Shown here piece after piece: positions 34,555 through 41,482 of a stretch of DNA of 64,000 nt. The notes beneath the pieces were generated by a model. The model did not search any database. It was not told where the DNA came from and was given only the letters and a program-made list of their open reading frames with translations. Origin of the DNA: Iamia sp963728655. GTDB taxonomy: Bacteria > Actinomycetota > Acidimicrobiia > Acidimicrobiales > Iamiaceae. The DNA is taken from NCBI GenBank assembly GCA_963728655.1, contig CAVSLD010000004.1, forward strand, positions 124,001 to 188,000, read 5' to 3'. How positions within the stretch are numbered: position 1 is the stretch's first letter; the number at the start of each line of letters is the position of its first letter. The position numbers and the translations under genes were made by a program.

Positions 34555-35436
34555 GTGGACCCCCGGGTGGTGGAGCTGGCGCCGATCATCGAGAGCTTCG
34601 GCCTGGGCGCGCCCACCATCCCGGAGGTGCGGGCCCGGTTCCACGCCACCGCCTCCCAGATCCCGGCGCCGGAGGGCGTCGAGGTCGAGACCACCACGGT
34701 GGCGGGCCTGGTCGCGACCCGCATCCGCCGGGCCGGCGGGTCCGCCGACGGACGGATCCTCCACCTGCACGGCGGGGCCTACGTCGTCGGCTCGGTGGAG
34801 GTGCAGCTGGGCGTGCCCGGCCGACTGGCCCTGGCCACCGGGTGCGAGGTGGTCTCCGTCGACTACCGGGTGGCACCGGAGGCCCCCCTGCCGGCCGCCA
34901 CCGCCGACGCCGTGGCCGCCTACCGGACGCTGACCGACGAGGGCCCCGTCGATGCCATCTCGGGCGACTCCGCCGGTGGGGCCCTGGCCGTGCTCACCGC
35001 CGTGGCCCTGCGCGACCTGGGCGTGGCCCCGCCCGCTGCCCTGCTGGCCTTCTCTCCCTGGACCGACCTGGCCGGCACCTCGGCCCGGCACCGCACCCCC
35101 TCGTTCGAGGATGCGGTGCTCCCCCGCGACTTCCTGGCCATGGCGGCGGAGGCCGCCCTCGGGGGACGGTCCCCCGACGACCCGGAGGTCACCCCGACCG
35201 CGGCCGACCTGCGGGGCCTGCCCCCGACGATGGTCCACGTCGGGGGCGACGAGCTCCTCCTCGGCGACGCGGTGGCCCTGGCCGAGGACCTCGCCGGCAG
35301 CGGCGTCGAGGTCGCCCTGCGGTCCTGGCCGGCGATGATCCACGTCTTCGTGGCCTACCCCTCCCTGGCCCCGGAGAGCGACGACGCGCTGGCCGAGGCG
35401 GCCGCCTTCGTGGCCGCCCACCGCCTGCGCTCCTGA
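34555..35436 (+). CDS. Alpha/beta-hydrolase, HSL-type esterase
   Basis: 293 residues from GTG 34555, with TAGTGT eight bases upstream, so the mRNA may be leaderless. ILHLHGGAYVVGS is the oxyanion-hole HGG motif (HGGA here), VDYRVAPEAPLPAA is characteristic of the hormone-sensitive-lipase group, and ISGDSAGGALAVL carries the nucleophilic Ser. VHVGGDELLLGD and MIHVFVAY supply the catalytic Asp and His. The full triad is present, so it should be an active carboxylesterase of small acyl esters. No signal peptide is visible. It could deacylate metabolites or sugars; the natural substrate is unknown. Confidence 0.9.
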   Translation: MDPRVVELAPIIESFGLGAPTIPEVRARFHATASQIPAPEGVEVETTTVAGLVATRIRRAGGSADGRILHLHGGAYVVGSVEVQLGVPGRLALATGCEVVSVDYRVAPEAPLPAATADAVAAYRTLTDEGPVDAISGDSAGGALAVLTAVALRDLGVAPPAALLAFSPWTDLAGTSARHRTPSFEDAVLPRDFLAMAAEAALGGRSPDDPEVTPTAADLRGLPPTMVHVGGDELLLGDAVALAEDLAGSGVEVALRSWPAMIHVFVAYPSLAPESDDALAEAAAFVAAHRLRS

Positions 35437-35442
35437 CCGCGC

Positions 35443-35832
35443 TCAGGCCAGGATCTTGGCCTTCATGGCCGCGAACTCGGCGTCGTCGATGTGGCCCTGC
35501 TCCTTGAGCTCGGCCAGCGCGGCCAGCTCCGACGCGGGTCCCCCGGTGCCGGCGACCCCGCGGATGTACTCGTCGGTGGCGGCCTGCTGCGCGGACACGG
35601 CCGCGACCTGGCGCTCGGCCATCGAGCCGCCCCGCACCAGCAGGTAGACGAACACCCCGAGGTACGGGATGGCCAGGACGACCACGATCCAGAGGATCTT
35701 GGCCACGCCCCCCATGTCGCGGCTGCGGAAGATGTCGGCGAACACCTGGAACACCAGCATGATCCACAGGAAGAAGATGAAGAACCACATGATCGACCAC
35801 AGGGCCTGACCGGATCCGAACTCTGCCAGCAC
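35443..35832 (-). CDS. Membrane protein with PLDc_N and SHOCT domains
   Basis: 129 residues; GTG at 35832 with GAGGAGG upstream. Two transmembrane helices (SIMWFFIFFLWIMLVFQVFA and ILWIVVVLAIPYLGVFVYLLV) form the PLDc_N-type N-terminal unit. The C-terminal 35 residues, LAALAELKEQGHIDDAEFAAMKAKIL, are a SHOCT (short C-terminal) domain. SHOCT proteins are widespread stress-associated or oligomerisation modules. The gene diverges from the one at 35983 across a region with two copies of the TCACCC-N5-GGGTGA palindrome and is probably controlled by it. Confidence 0.85.
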   Translation of the reverse strand: MLAEFGSGQALWSIMWFFIFFLWIMLVFQVFADIFRSRDMGGVAKILWIVVVLAIPYLGVFVYLLVRGGSMAERQVAAVSAQQAATDEYIRGVAGTGGPASELAALAELKEQGHIDDAEFAAMKAKILA

Positions 35833-35889
35833 GTGTCCTCCTCGGGACTCGACGGGCCCCCATCCTCCCGGCCCGCCGTCCGCCGGGGA

Positions 35890-35906
35890 TCACCCCTCAG
35901 GGGTGA
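35890..35906. promoter_or_regulatory. Palindrome TCACCC-N5-GGGTGA, site 1
   Basis: The centre is CTCAG. Symmetry extends two bases outward on each side, giving 10-bp arms GATCACCCCT and AGGGGTGATC at 35888-35908. It lies between divergent starts at 35832 and 35983, 41 bp centre-to-centre from site 2, about four helical turns. It is one of six related intergenic sites. Confidence 0.7.
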
Positions 35907-35930
35907 TCGGGGGGCCGGAGCACCCCGCGA

Positions 35931-35947
35931 TCACTCTGCGGGGGTGA
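35931..35947. promoter_or_regulatory. Palindrome TCACCC-N5-GGGTGA, site 2 (one mismatch)
   Basis: Reads TCACTC-TGCGG-GGGTGA: five of six left-arm bases and all six right-arm bases match. It lies 36 bp upstream of the GTG at 35983. Pairing with site 1 in the same intergenic region suggests cooperative binding. Confidence 0.6.
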
Positions 35948-35982
35948 GCCCCTCGGGCGCGGCGCTGGAGTAGAAGGTCGGG

Positions 35983-37386
35983 GTGGGCGACGCGACCGAT
36001 CCGGAGTCCCTGGCCGCCGAGGTCGAGCGCCTCCGGGCCGAGCGCGACGCCCTCGCCGACCAGGCGGCGCGCCTCGACCGGCGGGTGCACGGCGGCCGGG
36101 TGCGGCGGACCGTCGTCGCCGTCCTCGTCGTGGCCTCCACCCTCTCCTTCCTCGTGGCCGGTGCGGGCTGGTGGGTCAACCGCAACCTGCTCGAGACCGA
36201 CGTCTGGGTCGAGCGCGTCGGTCCGCTCGCGTCCGACCCCGCCGTCCAGCGGGCCCTGGCGGCCGAGATCTCCGACCAGGCCCTGCAGGCGATCGATCCG
36301 AAGGCACTCTTCGAGAGCGCTCTGCCGGAGCGGGGCCAGGTGCTCGCCGGGCCGCTCGCCGGCGCCGTGGACTCCTTCGTGCGGGCCCGGGTGGAGGACT
36401 TCGTGGCCTCGGACGCCTTCGCCGACCTGTGGGTCCGCCTGAACGAGACGGGCCACCGCGACGCCGTCGCCGTGCTGCGGGGCGAGTCCGGCTCGGACCT
36501 GGTGGACGTGGGTGACGGGACCGTGACCGTCAGCATCATCCCCGCCATCGACGCCGTGCTGGCCCGCATCGCCGAGATCAGCCCCGAGATCTTCGGACGC
36601 ACCGTCACCCTGCCGACCCTCACCGTCGAGGACCTCCCCGACGCAGCCCGCGCCAAGATCGGTCAGGCCCTCGGCGTCACCCTGGACGAGGACTTCGGGG
36701 TGATCACCGTCTACGACGGCGACGCCCTCAGCACCTCCCAGACCGCGCTGAAGGTGTTCGACCGCCTGCTCGTGCCGGCGATCGTGCTCACCGTCCTCCT
36801 GGTCCCCCTCACGCTCGTGGTGTCGCGCCGGCGGCGCCGCACCGCGCTGCAGCTCCTCGCCGGGTGGGCGTTGGTGCTGGTCCTGCTGCGCCGGGCGTCC
36901 CTGCGACTGGTGGGCGACGTCGTCGACCTGGCCCAGATCCCCGGCAACCGCGCCGCCCTGGAGTCGATCCTGCACGCCTTCGCCGACCCGCTGCTGTCGG
37001 CCACCGCGTGGATCCTGGCCGTCCTGGCCGCGCTCGCCGCCGTCCTGGTGGTCACCGGTCCGTACCCGTGGGTCCGGGCCCTCCGGCGGGGCGTCGCCGG
37101 GCTGGCCCGGGGGACGGCGGGCGCGGCGCGAGGAGCCGCCGGCCGCCTGGGGGAGCAGGGCCGCCAGGACGCCGCCGTGGTCTGGGTGCGACGGCATGCC
37201 ACCGCCCTGCGCGTCGCCGGTGTCGTGGCCGTGGTCGTCGTGCTCTGGTGGGGGGACCTCTCGTGGCTCGGCCTGCTCGTCCTCGCCGGCCTCGTCGGCG
37301 CCTGGGAGCTCTGGCTGGGCTGGCTGGTCACCGCCTCGGAGGAGGACCGCACGACCGCCGAGGACGTGCCGTCGACCACGAGCTGA
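35983..37386 (+). CDS. Multi-pass membrane protein with extracytoplasmic domain, unknown function
   Basis: 467 residues; GTG at 35983. A short predicted coiled coil (LAAEVERLRAERDALADQAARL) precedes transmembrane helix 1 (about 43-64). An approximately 190-residue extracytoplasmic segment follows, with regularly spaced acidic motifs (NLLETDVWVERVGPLASDPAVQ, split by loops). Further helices lie near 260-282, 287-305, 333-355 and 407-448. The layout resembles actinobacterial integral membrane proteins whose outside domain contacts envelope components, but I recognise no family name. It probably belongs to the palindrome-defined regulon, with two sites just upstream. Confidence 0.75.
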   Translation: MGDATDPESLAAEVERLRAERDALADQAARLDRRVHGGRVRRTVVAVLVVASTLSFLVAGAGWWVNRNLLETDVWVERVGPLASDPAVQRALAAEISDQALQAIDPKALFESALPERGQVLAGPLAGAVDSFVRARVEDFVASDAFADLWVRLNETGHRDAVAVLRGESGSDLVDVGDGTVTVSIIPAIDAVLARIAEISPEIFGRTVTLPTLTVEDLPDAARAKIGQALGVTLDEDFGVITVYDGDALSTSQTALKVFDRLLVPAIVLTVLLVPLTLVVSRRRRRTALQLLAGWALVLVLLRRASLRLVGDVVDLAQIPGNRAALESILHAFADPLLSATAWILAVLAALAAVLVVTGPYPWVRALRRGVAGLARGTAGAARGAAGRLGEQGRQDAAVVWVRRHATALRVAGVVAVVVVLWWGDLSWLGLLVLAGLVGAWELWLGWLVTASEEDRTTAEDVPSTTS

Positions 37387-37610
37387 CCGCTGGTGTGACC
37401 GGGGCGGGTCAGGACGGCACGGGTCCGCGGCGCCCGCCAGCCACCCGCAGGAGCGCGACGAAGGTCCACCGGAGCGACGGGGCCCTGAGCGCCGCGGGCG
37501 AGTAGCCCGGTGCCGAGGGCGCGATGCGGATCCGGACGGCGCCGGGGAGGGACCGGAGCTCGACCGGTGGATCGATGCCGGGGACGGCTCGCCCGAGCGA
37601 GGCCACGGCG

Positions 37611-38372
37611 TCAGGCACCCGTGGCGATCGGCGCACACCCGCGCCGATCCCCGTCGATGGCGACGAGGTCGAAGGTGGCGATCACGATGGGCAGGGCGGC
37701 CAGGGGCAGGAGCGCCGTCGCCGGGGCGAGGTGGATGAGGGTGTCCACCGCGTGGTGGCCGGTGTGGAGGAGGGCGACCGTGGCGCCGACGACGACCTGG
37801 GGCAGGGCGAAGGCACCGATCGCGATCACCCCGACGCGCCAGGGGTGGCCGCGCACCAGTGCGCGACTGCGCGCCAGGGCGTCGAGCACCCGCCGGTCCT
37901 CCAGGTTGATGACCGGCAGCATCGGCGCCAGCCACGTGGCGAGGACCAGGCCCGGGACGACGAAGGCGAGGAGACCCGCACCGATGAGCCCGGTGACGAG
38001 GACGTCGGCGACGACGAGGCGGGCCCAGGGGAGGCGCCGGACGACCTCGCGGGTGCTGGGCGCCGGGTGCCCGTGTCGCGCCGCGGCCACCAGCCGTTCG
38101 ACCACGCCGGCCAGGAAGTGGTGTGAGAGCGAGCCGTAGATGGTCAGCAGCACGACGATGCCGACGAAGGAGTCGTGCTCGACGGCGGCTCGCAGCGACG
38201 GGGTCACGTGCAGGCCCAGCTCGGCGAGGCCCAACGGGACCTCGAGGCAGGCCGCCAGCACCAGGAGCGATCGCCAGGCGCCTCGGAACGTCGAGGTGGT
38301 CTCCGCGACGATCGAGCCGATCGACAGCGCGGCCCTCACGGGAGCTGCGCAGGATGGGGGTTCGCCGACCAT
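37611..38372 (-). CDS. Polytopic membrane protein, unknown function
   Basis: 253 residues; ATG at 38372 with GAGGAG upstream. At least five hydrophobic helices are visible (SLLVLAACLEVPLGLAEL, FVGIVVLLTIYGSLSHHFLA, VVADVLVTGLIGAGLLAFVV, VGVIAIGAFALPQVVVGATV, ALLPLAALPIVIATFDLVAI). The motif LPVINLEDRRVLDALARSRALVRGHPWRV is typical of the glycerophosphodiester-phosphodiesterase-type membrane domain found in several integral membrane proteins. No catalytic residues are evident. The 224-bp gap downstream to 37387 holds no convincing gene; a 75-residue frame at 37409-37636 overlaps this gene's end and is weak. Confidence 0.7.
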   Translation of the reverse strand: MVGEPPSCAAPVRAALSIGSIVAETTSTFRGAWRSLLVLAACLEVPLGLAELGLHVTPSLRAAVEHDSFVGIVVLLTIYGSLSHHFLAGVVERLVAAARHGHPAPSTREVVRRLPWARLVVADVLVTGLIGAGLLAFVVPGLVLATWLAPMLPVINLEDRRVLDALARSRALVRGHPWRVGVIAIGAFALPQVVVGATVALLHTGHHAVDTLIHLAPATALLPLAALPIVIATFDLVAIDGDRRGCAPIATGA

Positions 38373-38585
38373 GTCGATCTCCTCTGGGGTCGGGGCACGT
38401 CAGCCGAGGTCGGCGCCTTCGAGCGGCGCGGGTGACGCGACGTCGGGCAGGCAGGCCATGCGGACGGAGGCGGCGATGCCCCCCAGCGCGGCGAGCAGGG
38501 GGCCCAGTCGACCCTGCCGCTGCGCCTCGCACATCGCCCGCGACGGGTGGTGGGGGTGAGGACCGGGGCCGCCGCCCGGCTGCGG

Positions 38586-41207
38586 TCAGAGCAGCCCGAT
38601 GTCGGTGGCCCGGGCCACCGCCGCGTCGCGATCGCTCACCGAGAGCTTGCGGTAGATGTTGCGGACGTGGGTCTTCATGGTGTTCACGGAGATGTACAGC
38701 TCGGCTGCGATCTCGGTGTTGCTCAGGCGGGTGGGCAGGTGCACGAGGACGCTCTGCTCGCGCTCGGTGAGGGGCTCGACCATCCCGGCGGCGGCGGCGC
38801 GCGCCGCCTGCGGGCTGACGGGCTCGTCGAGGATCGATGCCGCGAAGGAGTGCGGTCCACCCTGGGCCCCGTCCCGGAGGAGGCGCAGGGCGGTGGGGAC
38901 GGCCCGGAAGGGCCGACGGAGGCCCTCGGGCTCGGCCCGGGCCACGGTGTCGAGCAGCACCTCCCGGGCCTCGGCGCCCCGGCCCTCGGCGTCGAGCACC
39001 ACGACGGTGCGGATGCCGTGCTGGGTCGCGGCTCGGAGGTCGTCGGGGTGGGGTGACCACGAGTCGAGCACCCGGCGGGCGCCGGCCACGTCGTCGCGGG
39101 CCAGGAGCAGGTCGACGTGCGACGCGGTGACCGCCGAGGTGGCGCCCGCCCGGCGGAGCACGGTCTCGGCCTGCGCCAACCGACCGAGCTGCACCAGCAA
39201 CCCCAGCTCCAGGGCGTCGCTGGCGGCCGCGAACACGTCGTGCACGGCGGGGGTGGCGACCGGGCGCCGGAGGGCCTCGAGGCCGGCCCACGGCCCCTCG
39301 GTCGCGGCCAGGTGGCGGGCCCGCACCAACCGCTGCAGGCCGTGGAGGCTGGCCCGACCACTGCGACGGGTGGCCCGCTCTGCGGCCTCCAGGGCCTCGT
39401 CCGCGGCACGGCGGTCGCCCTGCTCGAGGGCGATCGACGCCACCGCGAGGTGGCTCGCGCCGGCGGCCACGTGGTCGGCGATGCCGCCGTCGCCCGCCAC
39501 CTCCCGGGCCGCCGCCGCGTGGCGTGCCCCCTCCCGCAGGTGGCCGGTCCACACCTGGGCGATGCTCAGCCAGCCGTACATGTTGGTGCGCCACGCCGGG
39601 TAGCCCAGGGCCGGGAGGCCCAGGAGCTCCTCGAGCCGCGCCGCCGCCCCGGGCACCCCTCGCTTGACCGCGGCGAGGGCCGCCGAGAACCGGGCGAGGG
39701 CCTCCACCGCGTCGATGCCGCCCAGCCCGAGGACCTCGGGCATGGCCGAGGCACGGAGGTCGGGCAGCACCGCGACCACGGCGGCTGCGGCTCGCTCCAC
39801 CTCATCGACCCCCAGGTCGCACTGCACGAAGCAGGAGTAGTAGGCGTCGGCCGTGGCCTGCTCCTCGGCGCTGAGGTCGGTCCGGGCGCACAGGCGGCGG
39901 TAGGTCTCGCGGCCTCCGGTGGCGTCGTCGCTGCCCACCTGGGCGGCGAGCAGGTTGATCACCACCTCGGCCGAAGCGTCGGGGTGCCGGGTGAGCGCCT
40001 TGGTCCAGCGCACGAGGGTCGCCGCCTCGCCCCGCTCGTAGAGCTGGTGGCCGTGGCGGGCGATCAGCCGGAAGGCACCGTCGTGGTCGCCGGCCGCGAG
40101 GAGGTGCTCGACGGCCTCGGCCAGGCGGTCCCGCTCCAGGAGCCACGCCGCCGCGGCGGCGTGCCGGGCCGCGGCATCGTCGGGGTCCTGGGCGCGGAGG
40201 CGCAGGCGCAGGAGGTCGGCGAAGAGGTGGTGGTACCGGAAGCGGTGCCCGCCCCGGTCGAGCGGGACCAGGAACAGGGACCGGGCCACGACCTCGTCGA
40301 GCATCCGGGCCGCGTTGCCGTCGCCGGTGACGGCGTCGCAGACCTCCTCGTCGAGCCACTCGAGGACCGAGGTCCGCAGCAGGAACCGACGGACCTCCGG
40401 CTCCTGCTGGTCGAGCACCTCGGCGGTGAGGTACTCGGCGACGAGGCGGTCGTCGCCGGCGAGGACGTCGATCGCGCCGGTGAGGTCCTCGGCCCCCTTC
40501 AGCGCGACCGCGGCCAGCTGGAGCCCGACGGCCCAGCCGTCGGTCCGCGCCACGAGGGCGGCGCCCTGCTCGTCGGAGAGCGGCTCGCCGGTGACCGCGG
40601 CCACCAGGGCGCGCCCCTCCGCCGCATCGAAGGCGAGGTCCGCACCCCGCAGCTCGACCAGGCGGCCTGCCAGCCGAGCCTGGCGCACGGAGAACCCCGG
40701 GTCCCAGCGCGACGTCGCCACGGCACGGGCGTTGAGGGGCAGTCCGGTGAGGATCCGTCCGAGGTCGTCGGTGACCCCTGGGCCGTCGACGAGGTGGAGG
40801 TCCTCGACGACGAGGGCGAGGTCGGCCCCGGCCCGGGCCAGCCCGTCCAGGAACGCATCGACGAAGGTCGACCCCAGCGCCCCTCCCCCCGACACCACCA
40901 TCGACTCCACGCCCGGGGCGAAGCCGGGCACCTCGCCGCGCACCGCACCCACGAGGTGCCGGGCGCACACGACGGCGTCGGCGTCGGCCTGACCCAGGTG
41001 CACGGGGCACAGGTGGGTCTCGGGGGCGGTGGCGGACCACTGGGCCAGCAGGACCGACTTCCCGGATCCGGCCGAGGCCACGACCAGGCCCAGCCCGCCG
41101 GGGCGCACGTCGTCGAGCCGGTCCACCAGGCGGGGCCGCCCGACCGCGAAGGGCGGGACCGAGAGCGGTCCCCGGGCGCGCGCCTCCGGTCCGATCTCGA
41201 TGCCCAC
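38586..41207 (-). CDS. Large ATP-dependent LuxR-family (MalT/LAL-type) transcriptional regulator
   Basis: 873 residues; GTG at 41207 chosen because GGGAGG lies eight bases upstream. VVASAGSGKSVLLAQWS at residues 42-58 is a Walker A STAND-ATPase loop, DLALVVEDLHLVDGPG a Walker B region, and ARAVATSRWDPGFSVRQARL the conserved sensor segment of MalT-like proteins. The middle 450 residues form alpha-helical TPR-like repeats. The C-terminus is a LuxR HTH: LTEREQSVLVHLPTRLSNTEIAAELYISVNTMKTHVRNIYRKLSV. Such proteins activate transcription on binding ATP and an inducer. Placed centrally among genes flanked by the TCACCC-N5-GGGTGA palindrome, it is a candidate regulator of them, by position only. Confidence 0.9.
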   Translation of the reverse strand: MGIEIGPEARARGPLSVPPFAVGRPRLVDRLDDVRPGGLGLVVASAGSGKSVLLAQWSATAPETHLCPVHLGQADADAVVCARHLVGAVRGEVPGFAPGVESMVVSGGGALGSTFVDAFLDGLARAGADLALVVEDLHLVDGPGVTDDLGRILTGLPLNARAVATSRWDPGFSVRQARLAGRLVELRGADLAFDAAEGRALVAAVTGEPLSDEQGAALVARTDGWAVGLQLAAVALKGAEDLTGAIDVLAGDDRLVAEYLTAEVLDQQEPEVRRFLLRTSVLEWLDEEVCDAVTGDGNAARMLDEVVARSLFLVPLDRGGHRFRYHHLFADLLRLRLRAQDPDDAAARHAAAAAWLLERDRLAEAVEHLLAAGDHDGAFRLIARHGHQLYERGEAATLVRWTKALTRHPDASAEVVINLLAAQVGSDDATGGRETYRRLCARTDLSAEEQATADAYYSCFVQCDLGVDEVERAAAAVVAVLPDLRASAMPEVLGLGGIDAVEALARFSAALAAVKRGVPGAAARLEELLGLPALGYPAWRTNMYGWLSIAQVWTGHLREGARHAAAAREVAGDGGIADHVAAGASHLAVASIALEQGDRRAADEALEAAERATRRSGRASLHGLQRLVRARHLAATEGPWAGLEALRRPVATPAVHDVFAAASDALELGLLVQLGRLAQAETVLRRAGATSAVTASHVDLLLARDDVAGARRVLDSWSPHPDDLRAATQHGIRTVVVLDAEGRGAEAREVLLDTVARAEPEGLRRPFRAVPTALRLLRDGAQGGPHSFAASILDEPVSPQAARAAAAGMVEPLTEREQSVLVHLPTRLSNTEIAAELYISVNTMKTHVRNIYRKLSVSDRDAAVARATDIGLL

Positions 41208-41254
41208 GGCGCCAGCCTCCCACCCGACCCCGGTTCCGACAAGGGTCGCCCCGG

Positions 41255-41464
41255 TCACCCGTCGGGCAGCCGCTCGAGCCGCAGCAGCTCCAGGCGGAGG
41301 TCCTGGAGGTGGTGGAGCACGCCGTGGAGGGCGGCCTCGTCCACCACCGTCCCCTCCAGGCGCACCTCGTCGTCCCCGCTGCCCGCCACCCGGAAGCCGT
41401 CCAGCGCGCTCAGGGTGAGGGGCCCGACGGGGCCCTTCACGACGATGGCGTAGCGCGCGGGCAC
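41255..41464 (-). CDS. Small conserved-type hypothetical protein
   Basis: 69 residues from GTG 41464, ending at TGA 41255. The sequence is balanced and not arginine-rich: YAIVVKGPVGPLTLSALDGF, then EVRLEGTVVDEAALHGVLHHLQDLRLELLRLERL. It reads as two strands, a glycine turn, and a helix with a final strand, as in many short actinobacterial proteins of unknown role. It is 18 bases downstream of the sulfatase stop and may be cotranscribed with it. It also precedes the LAL regulator start by 47 bases. Confidence 0.7.
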   Translation of the reverse strand: MPARYAIVVKGPVGPLTLSALDGFRVAGSGDDEVRLEGTVVDEAALHGVLHHLQDLRLELLRLERLPDG

Positions 41465-41482
41465 GAGTGCGCGGTCGCCGGG

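Noticed and set aside
35888..35908. Palindrome site 1 as a transcription terminator
   Set aside because: It lies between two divergent gene starts, where no transcript should end, and the same core recurs at other promoters. An operator explains it better.
37409..37636. Possible 75-residue protein on the minus strand
   Set aside because: It overlaps the end of the membrane-protein gene at 37611, has no ribosome site, and only its last 40 residues look protein-like. The gap 37387-37610 is better left as intergenic.
38400..38534. Possible 44-residue ORF on the minus strand (ATG 38534)
   Set aside because: The composition is plausible (MCEAQRQGRLGPLL...), but there is no clear ribosome site, family or context; it is too short to call.
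41255..41271. TCACCC half-site upstream of the LAL regulator gene as a seventh palindrome
   Set aside because: The second arm reads GCAGCC rather than GGGTGA; it is only a half-site and lies over a stop codon.
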